From: Curtobacterium sp. A7_M15
GTDB lineage: Bacteria; Actinomycetota; Actinomycetes; Actinomycetales; Microbacteriaceae
Direction of reading: 5' to 3'
DNA: 53,499 nucleotides
NCBI RefSeq assembly: GCF_030705415.1
Contig: NZ_JAUZED010000012.1
Location: 1 to 53,499 of the forward strand
Shown piece after piece: positions 8,097-16,485 of this stretch (within the stretch, counting starts at the first letter, position 1; every line of letters starts with the position of its first letter). Under the pieces are notes generated by a model. It ran no database searches and was not told where the DNA came from. It saw nothing but the letters and a program-made list of their open reading frames with translations. The translations under genes were made by a program, and so were the position numbers.

Positions 8097-8921
8097 TCAG
8101 CGCGACCGGGCCCGGTACTCCCCCGGCGGACCGCCGCAGGCCCGGGCGAAGTGCGCGTAGAAGCTCGACTGCGATCCGAACCCCGCCGCGTGCGCGATCT
8201 CCGACGTCGTCATCGAGGTCGTCGCCAGCAGCCGCTGCGCCTCGGCGACCCGGCACCGGGTGAGGTACTCGAGGATGGTGGTTCCGACGTCCTGGCGGAA
8301 CACTGACATTGCGTAGTGCGGGTGCAGGTGCGCCGCCGCGGCCACGTCGGCCACCTCGATCGGCTCGCGGAACCGGTCGACCACGAACCGCACCATGTCG
8401 ATCACCCGGTGCATGGCGTCCGCGGTGCCGTGCCCGCCGTCCGTGCGGAGGTCGACGGCGTCCCGGTGGTGTCGCAGCAGCCGCCGGACGAGCGCCTGGG
8501 CCTCGAGGTTCGCGATGGTCTCGGCGCCCTCGTCCGCGAAGTCGCGCTGCCACGACCCGAGCATCGACTCGACGTCACGCCCCGCGGCCTCGGTGGGCAC
8601 GACGACCGGGCGGTTGAGCAGCATCGCCCCGAGGTCGTGGTCGGGCAGTCCCCAGGCGAGCACCTCGGCGAGCGGGATGTGCACCCAGCGGAACTCTCCC
8701 GTACCCGTCCCGTCGCCGACGAGCTGGTGCGGCGTCCATCCCCAGAAGAGCGCGATCTCGCCCGCGTGGACACTGACCGGAGCACCGCCGAAGCGGTAGT
8801 CGAGGTGCCCGTCGAGCACGAGGTTGATCTCGAGGTCGTCGTGCCGGTGCGACGACGCCATGAGCGGCGCCGGGCCGCGGTGGCTCCAGTACGCCGCTTC
8901 CATCGTCTCCACGTTGAGCAC
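8097..8921 (-). CDS. AraC-family regulator, probably of the alpha-galactoside operon
   Basis: A 274-residue regulator with an N-terminal cupin sugar-sensing domain (HRHDDLEINLVLDGHL and HAGEIALFWGWTPHQL) and a C-terminal pair of helix-turn-helices (IEVADVAAAAHLHPHYAMSV, then TTSEIAHAAGFGSQSSFYAHF). It is divergent from the alpha-galactosidase operon and its architecture is like MelR/RhaS regulators, so it most likely activates that operon in response to melibiose or a related sugar. Start GTG 8921 is fixed by a -10 box exactly six bases upstream. Confidence 0.88.
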   Translation of the reverse strand: MLNVETMEAAYWSHRGPAPLMASSHRHDDLEINLVLDGHLDYRFGGAPVSVHAGEIALFWGWTPHQLVGDGTGTGEFRWVHIPLAEVLAWGLPDHDLGAMLLNRPVVVPTEAAGRDVESMLGSWQRDFADEGAETIANLEAQALVRRLLRHHRDAVDLRTDGGHGTADAMHRVIDMVRFVVDRFREPIEVADVAAAAHLHPHYAMSVFRQDVGTTILEYLTRCRVAEAQRLLATTSMTTSEIAHAAGFGSQSSFYAHFARACGGPPGEYRARSR

Positions 8922-8927
8922 GCCACG

Positions 8928-8933
8928 AGCCTA
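8928..8933 (-). promoter_or_regulatory. -10 box of the AraC-type gene (leaderless)
   Basis: TAGGCT on the minus strand, six bases before GTG 8921. Confidence 0.55.
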
Positions 8934-8971
8934 CGACGGCGACCTCGGCACGGACAGGCCGAGCCCGGGCC

Positions 8972-8983
8972 GATCCGAGGATC
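8972..8983. promoter_or_regulatory. Short inverted repeat in the divergent control region
   Basis: GATCC, two bases, GGATC, in the middle of the 123-base gap between the AraC-type regulator and the alpha-galactosidase gene. A possible operator half; short, so chance is not excluded. Confidence 0.25.
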
Positions 8984-9032
8984 CTGGAAGCCCGCCGTCC
9001 GAAGCCGGAGGCTCGCACCCGCCACCGCTTCC

Positions 9033-9038
9033 TAGCGT
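9033..9038 (+). promoter_or_regulatory. -10 box of alpha-galactosidase gene (leaderless)
   Basis: TAGCGT, six bases before ATG 9045. Confidence 0.55.
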
Positions 9039-9044
9039 CGAACC

Positions 9045-10469
9045 ATGACCAAGATCACCATCATCGGCGCCGGCGGCTTCGTCTTCCCCTTCCGCCTCAT
9101 CGGCGACCTCGTCTCCTTCCCAGCGCTGCAGGGCGCGACGCTGCACCTCATGGACCTCGACGCGGGCAGGGTCGCCCGTACCGCGAACGCCGCCCGCGAG
9201 CTCGTCGCCCACCACGGCCTCGGCACCGAGGTCCTCGAGACCACCGACCGTCGCGAAGCCCTCGCCGGCGCGGACGTCGTCATCATCACGTTCCAGGTCG
9301 GTGGCGTCGAGTCGTACAAGTGGGACGTCGAGATCCCGCGGAAGTACGGCATCGACCAGGCGGTCGGCGACACCGTCGGCCCGGGCGGCGTCTTCCGGTT
9401 CCTGCGGTCCGTGCGCGCCTACGAGGACATCGCCCGCGACGCGCTCGAACTCTGCCCGGACGCCCAGTTCATCAACTACGCGAACCCGATGGCGATGGCC
9501 ACCGCGTTCCTCAACGCGAAGGGCCTGCGCACCGTCGGCCTCTGCCACAGCGTGCAGGGCACCACGCGCATGCTGGCCCGGACCCTCGGCGTGCCGTACG
9601 ACGAGGTCGAGTACGTCAGCGCCGGCATCAACCACCAGGCCTGGATCCTGGAGTTCAAGCGGCGGAACGGCGAGGACCTGTACCCGCGCCTCCGCGAGGT
9701 CATGACCGCGAAGCACCGACGCGGCATCGCGGCGGCGGACCTGCACGACGACGACGGCGACCACAGCGAGGCCGCTGCGGCTGCCAGCAACTACGAGGGC
9801 GGCAACGAGCAGGTCCGCACGCAGCTGATGCGGTCGTTCGGGTACTTCGAGACGGAGTCCAGCCACCACGCGAGCGAGTACGTGCCGTACTTCCGCAAGG
9901 ACCCGGAGACGGTGCTCGAGTACATCCCGGAGCGCTGGGACTACTACGAGATCTGCCTCGCCCACGACGAGCAGGGCGACGTCGACCAGCAGCTCGAGAA
10001 GCTCAAGGCCGACCTCTCCCCGTCGGTCGAGTACGGCGCGAGCATCGTCAACGCGATCGTCACGGGCGTCCCCGCGGTGGTCTACGGCAACGTCCCGAAC
10101 CGTACCAGCGTGATCGCGAACCTGCCGTCGGACGCCTGCGTCGAGGTCGCCTGCCTTGCCGACGGCAACGGGGTCACCCCGATCTCGTTCGGCGAACTCC
10201 CCCCGCAGCTCGCGGCGATCAACCGGACGAACACGAACGTGCAGACGCTGGCCGTCCGCGCGGCGCTGACCGGCAGCGTCGAGCACGTCCACCACGCGGT
10301 CGCGCTCGACCCCCTCACCGCGGCGCACCTCACGCTCGACCGGATCGCCGACATGACCGACGAGCTGCTGCACGCGCACGCCGCGCTGCTCCCGGAGTCG
10401 CTGCGTCCGGCGACCGCGGAACCGGCTGAGCAGGGTGCCGTCCAGGAGGCGCGACCCGCCCTCGTCTGA
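9045..10469 (+). CDS. melA: GH4 alpha-galactosidase (melibiase)
   Basis: A 474-residue cytoplasmic NAD- and Mn-dependent glycosidase of family GH4, likely splitting melibiose or other alpha-galactosides after import. The Rossmann motif is IGAGGFVF (residues 7-14); INYANPMAM lies near 146, the metal-ligand Cys is in GLCHSVQGT near 167, and the second ligand His in GINHQAW near 197, all standard for GH4 alpha-galactosidases. It lies upstream of a sugar ABC transporter in the same direction and divergent from an AraC-type regulator. The last 20 residues extend past the family core and contain VQEAR, encoded by a repeated 16-mer. Confidence 0.9.
   Translation: MTKITIIGAGGFVFPFRLIGDLVSFPALQGATLHLMDLDAGRVARTANAARELVAHHGLGTEVLETTDRREALAGADVVIITFQVGGVESYKWDVEIPRKYGIDQAVGDTVGPGGVFRFLRSVRAYEDIARDALELCPDAQFINYANPMAMATAFLNAKGLRTVGLCHSVQGTTRMLARTLGVPYDEVEYVSAGINHQAWILEFKRRNGEDLYPRLREVMTAKHRRGIAAADLHDDDGDHSEAAAAASNYEGGNEQVRTQLMRSFGYFETESSHHASEYVPYFRKDPETVLEYIPERWDYYEICLAHDEQGDVDQQLEKLKADLSPSVEYGASIVNAIVTGVPAVVYGNVPNRTSVIANLPSDACVEVACLADGNGVTPISFGELPPQLAAINRTNTNVQTLAVRAALTGSVEHVHHAVALDPLTAAHLTLDRIADMTDELLHAHAALLPESLRPATAEPAEQGAVQEARPALV
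10440..10455 (+). repeat. In-gene copy of 16-mer GTCCAGGAGGCGCGAC
   Basis: Near-identical 16-mers occur inside three other genes here (33712, 43553, 49682). This copy encodes VQEAR in the C-terminal tail of the alpha-galactosidase. Confidence 0.6.
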
Positions 10470-10486
10470 CCGCCCCGTCCGCCGGC

Positions 10487-10516
10487 GGGGCCGGGTCCAC
10501 CGCGCGACCCGGCCCC
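10487..10516 (+). promoter_or_regulatory. Strong intercistronic hairpin
   Basis: A perfect 11-base stem, GGGGCCGGGTC (10487-10497) and GACCCGGCCCC (10506-10516), with an 8-base loop, between the alpha-galactosidase and binding-protein genes. No T-tract follows, so it is more likely an RNA-stabilising or attenuating structure than a full terminator. Confidence 0.6.
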
Positions 10517-10596
10517 GTCACGGACGCACCCGGACCCCGGGACGTGCACCGCGCCTCCCCGACCACCACGGCACCACGACCTCGAAGGAGAGGACC

Positions 10597-11901
10597 ATGC
10601 CGACCCGACCACCCACCCAGCTCGCCCGACGCGGGTTCCTCGCGCTCGCCGGCATCTCGATGGCCGGCGCACTCGCCGCCTGTGCCGGCCAGGGCACCGC
10701 CGCCCGAGGCGGCACGAAGCACATCCGACTCTCGACCTGGAACATCCCGACCGACATCACGAGCTACCAGCAGATCGCCGACGAGTTCGTCGCGGCGCAC
10801 CCCGGCACCAGCGTCGCCGTCGAGGTCACCACCGGTCAGTTCCACCAGTGGTTCATCACCCGGCTCGCCGCCGACCTCGCACCCGACGTCATCCGGATCA
10901 CCCCGCAGCAGATCGGCCGGTACGCCGCGAACGGCAGCCTCGTCGACATCTCCGGATCGATCCCGGAGGACTACCAGCAGGACTACAGCGAGCCCTTCTG
11001 GGCGATCGGTGCCCGCGACGACGGCGTGTACGGCGTCTTCCAGCACACCGACAACTTCATCACCTACTACAACCGCGAGGTCATGGAGCAGATCGGGGTG
11101 GCGCCGCCCACCGCGCTCGCGGACGCCTGGACCTGGGACGAGTTCCTCGACGTCGCGAAGGAGGTCAAGCAGGTCACCGGCAAGTACGCGTTCGGGTACG
11201 GCTGGTCCGCGCCGGAGACCGCCTACCGCTGGCTGCCGTTCGTGTACCAGAACGGGGGCGCGTTCCTCGGCGAGGACGGCGCCACCCCCTCCATGGACAC
11301 CCCGGAGGCGATCGACGCCCTGGCGTTCGGCCGCACGTGGTACGCCGACGGCCTCGCCACCACCGGCAACCTGTCGAAGAGCGGCGGCGGGGACGTCTCG
11401 CGCAACCTGTTCCTGACGGGGCAGATCGGCATGATGCTCAACAATCCCGAGTCCATCGTGCAGCTCGACACGGACATGCGGGACAACTGGGGCACGGCGC
11501 CGATGATCCGGAACGCCGGCGAGGCGAGCGACCTCGGCGGGAACGCCCTCGCCGTCACGAAGTCGAGCAAGCACCCGGAACTCGCGGCCGAACTCGTCGC
11601 GATGATCACCTCGCGGTCGAAGATGCAGCAGTTCTGCCACGACGGCAACTGGCTGCCGGCGCGCGAGTCCCTCGACGCGGCGGACATCGGGTACGCGTCC
11701 AACTCGGACACCATGCAGCGGTTCATCGACCAGGGGTCGACCATCCCGCTGTCGATGGTGAAGGCCGAGAGCGGGCAGTACTTCTCGTCGCTCAACGCGG
11801 TGTTCGCCGACTACCTCGACCTGTGCCTGCTCGGGCAGCTCAGTCCGAAGGAGGCCTCGAGCCAGATGATGGAGGCGATGCGCAGTGTCACTGCGAACTG
11901 A
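10597..11901 (+). CDS. Sugar ABC transporter substrate-binding lipoprotein
   Basis: A 434-residue extracytoplasmic binding protein of the carbohydrate (CUT1) type. The N-terminus has Arg11-Arg12 before a hydrophobic stretch and a lipobox LAAC with Cys29, suggesting a lipoprotein that may use the Tat route. Family features include KHIRLSTWNIP at the mature start, YNREVMEQIGV, TWDEFLDVAKEV and LGGNALAV. The ATG has the ribosome-binding site GAAGGAGAGG. It is the first gene of the transporter set after the alpha-galactosidase, so the likely ligand is melibiose, raffinose or a similar galactoside. Confidence 0.9.
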   Translation: MPTRPPTQLARRGFLALAGISMAGALAACAGQGTAARGGTKHIRLSTWNIPTDITSYQQIADEFVAAHPGTSVAVEVTTGQFHQWFITRLAADLAPDVIRITPQQIGRYAANGSLVDISGSIPEDYQQDYSEPFWAIGARDDGVYGVFQHTDNFITYYNREVMEQIGVAPPTALADAWTWDEFLDVAKEVKQVTGKYAFGYGWSAPETAYRWLPFVYQNGGAFLGEDGATPSMDTPEAIDALAFGRTWYADGLATTGNLSKSGGGDVSRNLFLTGQIGMMLNNPESIVQLDTDMRDNWGTAPMIRNAGEASDLGGNALAVTKSSKHPELAAELVAMITSRSKMQQFCHDGNWLPARESLDAADIGYASNSDTMQRFIDQGSTIPLSMVKAESGQYFSSLNAVFADYLDLCLLGQLSPKEASSQMMEAMRSVTAN

Positions 11902-12844
11902 GACCGCGCCGGTCCGGACCACGGCGTCGACGGCCCCGCCCACCGGAGGGCTCCCGGCCGGCGGTGCCGTGCGACGACGTCACGGGCGGGTCGTCCCCTG
12001 GGTGTTCGTCGGCCCCGCCGCACTGCTGTTCCTCGGCTTCTCGCTCATCCCCATCGTCACCGCGATCGCCCTGAGCTTCCAGGACTCGAGCACCTCGCTC
12101 GGTGACGGCACCTGGGTCGGCGGGAAGAACTTCGTCGACATGGGCTCCGACCCGCTCATCGGGACGGCGCTGCGGAACACGCTCGTCTTCACGATCGGGA
12201 CCGTCCCGACCGCGATGGCGATCGGGCTCGCCCTCGCCGTCGCGCTGAACCGATCGCTGCCCGGACGTTCGGTCTTCCGAGCGTTGTTCTTCGTGCCGAT
12301 GGTCGCCGCCGGTGTCGTGGTCGGCGTCATCATGTCGTGGATCTTCAACGGCGACTACGGGGTCGTGAACAACCTGCTCGAGGCACTCGGACTCGGCCGC
12401 GTGCCCTGGCTGACCGCGCCCGGCTGGGCGATGGCGACCCTCGTGATCGTCGTCGTGTGGACCCGGATCGGCTTCTGCATGGTGATCTACCTCGGTGCGC
12501 TGCAGTCCGTGCCCGCAGAACTGAAGGAGGCCGCGGCGATCGACGGTGCCTCACGCTGGGTCCGCTTCCGGACCATCACGTGGCCGCTCCTGCGTCCGAC
12601 GACGTCGATCCTCCTCATCCTCAACGTGGTGTTCTCGCTGCAGGCGTTCGACGTCATCTACGTGATGACCGGCGGTGGCCCCGGCTTCTCGACCACGGTG
12701 CTCATCCAGTACGTGTTCCGGTCCGCGTTCATCGACGCGCGCATGGGGTACGCCGCGGCGCTCGGGCTGGTGCTCGTCGCGATCCTGCTCGTGTTCACGT
12801 TGCTCCGGCAGCGGGCCAACAAGAAGGCCGAGGAGATGCTCTGA
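11885..12844 (+). CDS. Sugar ABC transporter permease, MalF/LacF type
   Basis: A 319-residue membrane permease with six main hydrophobic segments. The EAA loop that docks the ATPase is LKEAAAIDGASRWVRFRTITWPLL, seen around residues 215-238 (motif core EAAAIDGA). The GTG start overlaps the end of the binding-protein gene by 17 bases, so the genes are coupled. It pairs with the next gene to form the channel. A Pro/Arg-rich N-terminal tail of about 35 residues precedes the first membrane segment. Confidence 0.9.
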   Translation: MSLRTETAPVRTTASTAPPTGGLPAGGAVRRRHGRVVPWVFVGPAALLFLGFSLIPIVTAIALSFQDSSTSLGDGTWVGGKNFVDMGSDPLIGTALRNTLVFTIGTVPTAMAIGLALAVALNRSLPGRSVFRALFFVPMVAAGVVVGVIMSWIFNGDYGVVNNLLEALGLGRVPWLTAPGWAMATLVIVVVWTRIGFCMVIYLGALQSVPAELKEAAAIDGASRWVRFRTITWPLLRPTTSILLILNVVFSLQAFDVIYVMTGGGPGFSTTVLIQYVFRSAFIDARMGYAAALGLVLVAILLVFTLLRQRANKKAEEML

Positions 12845-13710
12845 TGGCAGTACTCACGACGTCCCAACCGCGCCCGGTCCGTGCCCGACGCCCACGTCCG
12901 GGCCGCTGGGTGCTCGTCGCCGGGCTCACCGCGCTGGCGATCCTCATGGTGTTCCCGCTGTACTGGATGGTCGTCTCCGCGCTCACCCCCGGGGGCCAGT
13001 CGCAGAGCGGCACGTTCTCACTCTTCCCGACCCGGCCCACCTTCGAGAACTACACGCAGGTGTTCAGCACGCAGCCGGTCTGGCGGTGGCTCGGGAACTC
13101 CGCGCTCATCACCAGTGTGGGCACCGCGCTGAGCGTCGTCGTGTCGCTGATGGCCGGGTACGCCCTGGCGAAGTTCCGCTTCGTCGGGCGGGGGCTGCTC
13201 TACTCGGCGTTCCTCGTCACGATCATGATCCCGATCCAGGTGACCCTGGTGCCGAGCTTCCTGGTCGTCGCGAAGATCGGGCTGGTCGACTCCCCCTGGG
13301 CCGTCATCCTGCCGACGGTGTTCGACGTGGTCGGGATCTTCATCGCCCGGCAGTTCATGCTCGGGGTGCCGGACGCCCTGATGGAGGCCGCGCGGCTCGA
13401 TGGCGCTGGTGAATTCCAGACCTTCTTCCGGGTCGTGCTGCCGACCTGCGGTCCCCTCGTCGGGGTGCTCGTGATCCTCGGGTTCATGACCCGGTGGAAC
13501 GACTTCCTGTGGCCGCTCGTCGTGCTGCAGGGCAACGAGAACCTCACGGTGCCGGTGGCCCTGTCGACGCTGACGAACAACCCGGCGTTCAGTTCGCCGT
13601 GGGGTGCCGTGATGGCGATCGCGACCGTGACGGTGCTCCCGCTGCTCGTGGTGTTCCTGGCATTCCAGCGGCAGTTCGTGCAGGGCATCGCCTCGACGGG
13701 GATCAAGTAG
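12844..13710 (+). CDS. Sugar ABC transporter permease, MalG/LacG type
   Basis: A 288-residue membrane permease, partner of the preceding one. The EAA loop is visible as DALMEAARLDGAGEFQTF, and the protein ends VQGIASTGIK as MalG-like permeases do. The ATG overlaps the previous stop by one base (TGATG). No ATP-binding gene follows; in actinobacteria such transporters generally share one MsiK-type ATPase encoded elsewhere. Confidence 0.92.
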   Translation: MAVLTTSQPRPVRARRPRPGRWVLVAGLTALAILMVFPLYWMVVSALTPGGQSQSGTFSLFPTRPTFENYTQVFSTQPVWRWLGNSALITSVGTALSVVVSLMAGYALAKFRFVGRGLLYSAFLVTIMIPIQVTLVPSFLVVAKIGLVDSPWAVILPTVFDVVGIFIARQFMLGVPDALMEAARLDGAGEFQTFFRVVLPTCGPLVGVLVILGFMTRWNDFLWPLVVLQGNENLTVPVALSTLTNNPAFSSPWGAVMAIATVTVLPLLVVFLAFQRQFVQGIASTGIK

Positions 13711-13809
13711 GCCGCTGGCGCGCTCGGGCGGACCGAGCGGGGTCGCGTGAACCTGGTCGACCGGGAGGGCGAGGGCGAGGTCTTCGGACGGATCGTCCTG
13801 CGGCCCTGA
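13711..13809 (+). other. Possible gene remnant or 20-residue ORF
   Basis: After the permease stop the same reading frame stays open for 32 codons to a TGA at 13807. The last 20 codons, from GTG 13747, give a charged, protein-like sequence (LVDREGEGEVFGRIVLRP). This could be the end of a deleted sugar-enzyme gene that once completed the operon, or a chance frame. No ribosome-binding site is seen. Confidence 0.25.
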
Positions 13810-13821
13810 TACGGACCGACC

Positions 13822-13869
13822 GACGGACGGGACGCGCGGGGCCCGCTGGCACCGCGCCTCCCGTCCGTC
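13822..13869. repeat. Palindrome family A copy
   Basis: Arms of about 18 bases (13822-13839 and 13852-13869) with one mismatch, core GGACGCGCGG / CCGCGCCTCC. It sits between the convergent sugar-permease and cold-shock genes and may end both transcripts. Confidence 0.75.
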
Positions 13870-13880
13870 AGCCGGTGACG

Positions 13881-14093
13881 TCAGCCGCGGATCACGGAGA
13901 TCTCGTCGGCCTGCTGACCCTTCTTGCCGGGGCCGACCACGTACCGGACGTGGTCGGTGTCCTCGAGCGAGCGCAGGCCCGTCGTCACGACGATGCTGGA
14001 GAAGTGGGCGAACAGGTCGTCCGACCCGTCGTCCGGGGTGATGAAGCCGAACCCCTTGTTGTTGTCGAACCACTTGACGGTTCCGGTGGGCAT
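13881..14093 (-). CDS. Cold-shock domain protein
   Basis: A 70-residue single-stranded nucleic-acid-binding protein that acts as an RNA chaperone. It starts [15 protein letters not shown] with RNP1 (KGFGFI) and has RNP2 as LFAHFS in place of the usual VFVHFS; the end [14 protein letters not shown] fits CspA-like proteins. The ribosome-binding site GAGAGGGG precedes the ATG. It lies beside and in the same direction as the fatty-acid desaturase gene, 14 bases downstream of its stop, so both may be part of a low-temperature response. Confidence 0.92.
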   Translation of the reverse strand: MPTGTVKWFDNNKGFGFITPDDGSDDLFAHFSSIVVTTGLRSLEDTDHVRYVVGPGKKGQQADEISVIRG

Positions 14094-14107
14094 CAGTGCT
14101 ACCCCTC

Positions 14108-15217
14108 TCAGTGGATGCGCAGTTGCGCGACCATCGGGCAGGCGAACGGGTCACGGGCGGCGAGCCCGACCCGGTTGAGGTACCGGACGACGATGCCGTA
14201 GGAGCGCAGCAGGGTGGTCTCGGTGTAGGGCACGTCGAGCGTGTCGCAGTGGTCGCGGACGAGCAGGCGGGCCTGCTTCAGCGCCGGACGCGGCATCGAC
14301 GGGAACAGGTGGTGCTCCACCTGGTAGTTCAGCCCGCCCATGAGGAACGACACCCACCAGCCACCGCGGACGTTGCGGGAGGTGAGGACCTGGCGGGAGA
14401 AGAAGTCGACCTTCGCATCGTGCGCGATGGTCGGCATGCCCTTGTGGTTCGGCGCGAACGAGGCGCCCATCATCACGCCGAAGACGGCGAGCTGGACGCC
14501 GAGGAACGCGCAGGCCATGCCGAAGGGCAGGAACCAGAACACAGCGGTCAGGTAGATGCCGAAGCGGGCGACGAGCAGGCCGGCCTCGAGGAAGCGGTGC
14601 TTCACGTCGGCCTTCGTGCCGTTGCCGGTGACGATGCTCATCACCGCGTAGCGGTGCAGGTTCAGGCCCTCGAGCGTGAGCAGGGGGAGGAACAGCCAGC
14701 CCTGGAAGCGCAGGAACGTCGTCATGAGCGGACCCCTCGCCGACGCGGCGTCCTCCGGCAGGAAGCGGATGCCGTCAGGCGCGATGTCCGGGTCCTTGCC
14801 GACGGTGTTCGGGTTGCCGTGGTGGCGGGTGTGCTTGTTCATCCACCACGAGTAGCTGAGGCCGACCATGAAGGTGCCGAGCCAGCGGCCGGCGTGGTCG
14901 TTCCACTTCTGCGAGGCGAAGACCTGGCGGTGCGCGGCCTCGTGCGAGAGGAACGCGAACTGCGTGAAGAGGACGCCGAGGGCCCCGGCGACGATGAGCT
15001 GGAACCACGAGTCGCCGAGGAAGGCGAACGCGACCCAGGCGAGGGCCATGGTGCCGACGAGACTGCCGAACAGCGACCAGTAGAAGCCGGTGCGGCGGCG
15101 GAGGAGGCCGTTGTCCTTCACCCGTGCCAACAGCGCGGAGTAGGTCGAGGTGCCCTTGCGGGGACCGGTGGCGGGACGAGTGCGGGTGTAGCCCGGAGCG
15201 AGCGGAGTGGTGGTCAT
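14108..15217 (-). CDS. Membrane fatty-acid desaturase
   Basis: A 369-residue di-iron membrane enzyme that puts double bonds into acyl chains of membrane lipids. All three histidine boxes are present: HEAAH, HTRHH and QVEHH, the last one being the Gln-containing form of front-end and DesA3-like desaturases. Four long hydrophobic segments separate them. The ATG at 15217 is chosen over an in-frame start at 15271 because GGAAGG lies eight bases upstream of it. That ribosome-binding site falls inside a hairpin (see 15220-15247). A cold-shock gene follows directly. Confidence 0.9.
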   Translation of the reverse strand: MTTTPLAPGYTRTRPATGPRKGTSTYSALLARVKDNGLLRRRTGFYWSLFGSLVGTMALAWVAFAFLGDSWFQLIVAGALGVLFTQFAFLSHEAAHRQVFASQKWNDHAGRWLGTFMVGLSYSWWMNKHTRHHGNPNTVGKDPDIAPDGIRFLPEDAASARGPLMTTFLRFQGWLFLPLLTLEGLNLHRYAVMSIVTGNGTKADVKHRFLEAGLLVARFGIYLTAVFWFLPFGMACAFLGVQLAVFGVMMGASFAPNHKGMPTIAHDAKVDFFSRQVLTSRNVRGGWWVSFLMGGLNYQVEHHLFPSMPRPALKQARLLVRDHCDTLDVPYTETTLLRSYGIVVRYLNRVGLAARDPFACPMVAQLRIH

Positions 15218-15219
15218 GA

Positions 15220-15247
15220 GGACCGACCTTCCGTTACGGATCGGTCC
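15220..15247 (-). promoter_or_regulatory. Hairpin enclosing the desaturase ribosome-binding site
   Basis: On the mRNA, GGACCGA (15247-15241) can pair with TCGGTCC (15226-15220), ending two bases before the ATG. The 14-base loop holds a small inner stem (TCCG/CGGA) and the AAGG of the ribosome-binding site. It could hide or expose the site with temperature. The fold is inferred, not tested. Confidence 0.4.
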
Positions 15248-15300
15248 TTCAACCAATGCGAGTAAGTTCACGCGTTTGCGCTTGGCGCGACACTAAGGGC

Positions 15301-15316
15301 CGAACATGCGTGTTCG
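15301..15316. promoter_or_regulatory. Palindromic operator candidate
   Basis: CGAACA, four bases, TGTTCG, in the divergent control region of the desaturase and the oxidoreductase. It resembles a LexA box, but the GAAC and GTTC halves are six bases apart rather than four, so another regulator is more likely. Confidence 0.4.
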
Positions 15317-15363
15317 CCCTGCCGATGCGCAATCCGACGGTTCGTGTTCGTCGGATCGTCTGC

Positions 15364-15369
15364 CACGAT
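15364..15369 (+). promoter_or_regulatory. -10-like box of LLM oxidoreductase gene
   Basis: CACGAT, six bases before ATG 15376; the same hexamer is used before the ArsR-type gene. Confidence 0.4.
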
Positions 15370-15375
15370 CGACGC

Positions 15376-16398
15376 ATGCCTCTCGACGGACACCCCCTCG
15401 AACGCCTCGGCTTCCTCACCATCGGGTCGTTCGACCCCGCGCGGCCGGGACTCGGGCACGAGGAGACGCTGCGGGTCATCGAGCGCGCCGAGGAACTCGG
15501 CTTCGACAGCGCGTGGCTGCGGCACCGGCACCTGCAGCACGGCATCTCCTCCCCCGTCGCGCTGATGGCCGCCGCCTCGCAGCGGACCTCGCGGATCGCG
15601 CTCGGCACGGCCGTCACGCCGATCGGCGCCGAGAACCCGTTCCGTCTCGCCGAGGACCTGGCGACGGTCGACGTGCTCCTCGACGGTCGCCTCAACCCCG
15701 GCTTCTCGTCGGGCACCCCGATGAACTACGACCTCTACCGGGAGGCGCTGTACCCGGACACCGCCGAGCAGGAGGACTTCAGCGAGGCCCGGCTCCTGCG
15801 CTTCCGCGACCTCGTCCGGGGCGATCCGGTCGTCGACGTCGCCGAGCGTCGCGGCATCGAGGAGTTCGCCACGACGGTCCAGCCGCACAGCCAGGGTCTC
15901 GCCGACCGGCTCTGGTACGGCACGGGCAGCACCAGGTCCGCCGTGTGGGCCGCGCAGAACGGCTTCCACCTGCTGACCTCGAGCGTGACGCGGAGTGAGA
16001 ACGGCACGGACTTCGCGGCGAACCAGCGGGCCCAGGTCGAGGCCTACCTCGATGCGCACCCGTCCCCGAGCACCGCCCGCGTCTCGCAGGGCCTCGTGGT
16101 CATCCCGACCGACACCGCGACACCGTCACAGGAGGCCCGGTACCGCACCTACGTCGAAAGCCGTTCCGGTCGCGTCGGCGTGCCGATGGGGCCGGGGAAG
16201 CTGCTCTTCGCCGCCGACCTGGTCGGGACGTCGGCCGAGATCGCCGATCGACTCCGAGCGGACGCGGGCTACCAGGTGGCGACGGAGGTCGCGTTCGCGC
16301 TGCCGTTCTCGTTCGAGGCGGAGGACTACGCGCAGATCGTCACGGACATTGCCGAGCGGCTCGGGCCGGAGCTGGGGTGGGCGCCGGCCGGGCGCTGA
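15376..16398 (+). CDS. LLM-class flavin-dependent oxidoreductase
   Basis: A 340-residue TIM-barrel enzyme of the luciferase-like monooxygenase group, which uses reduced FMN or F420. Visible family marks are LGFLTIGSFDP at the first strand, ERAEELGFDSAWLRHRH, ALGTAVTPI and DLLLDGRL-type text (ATVDVLLDGRLNPGFSSG). The substrate is not evident. ATG 15376 is chosen over an in-frame upstream start at 15256 because a -10-like box lies six bases before it and the upstream residues are not family-like. Divergent from the desaturase. Confidence 0.85.
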   Translation: MPLDGHPLERLGFLTIGSFDPARPGLGHEETLRVIERAEELGFDSAWLRHRHLQHGISSPVALMAAASQRTSRIALGTAVTPIGAENPFRLAEDLATVDVLLDGRLNPGFSSGTPMNYDLYREALYPDTAEQEDFSEARLLRFRDLVRGDPVVDVAERRGIEEFATTVQPHSQGLADRLWYGTGSTRSAVWAAQNGFHLLTSSVTRSENGTDFAANQRAQVEAYLDAHPSPSTARVSQGLVVIPTDTATPSQEARYRTYVESRSGRVGVPMGPGKLLFAADLVGTSAEIADRLRADAGYQVATEVAFALPFSFEAEDYAQIVTDIAERLGPELGWAPAGR

Positions 16399-16473
16399 CG
16401 CGGTCGCTCGCGCCGGGTGGTCGCGTCCGGAGGGTCCTCGGCGCGGCGGGCGGGGTCCTGCCCGGTCCGACGC

Positions 16474-16479
16474 CATCCT
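16474..16479 (+). promoter_or_regulatory. -10-like box of PD-(D/E)XK gene
   Basis: CATCCT, six bases before GTG 16486. Confidence 0.4.
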
Positions 16480-16485
16480 GACCTC

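Noticed and set aside
15301-15316. LexA box controlling the desaturase
   Set aside because: Spacing between half-sites is six rather than four bases.
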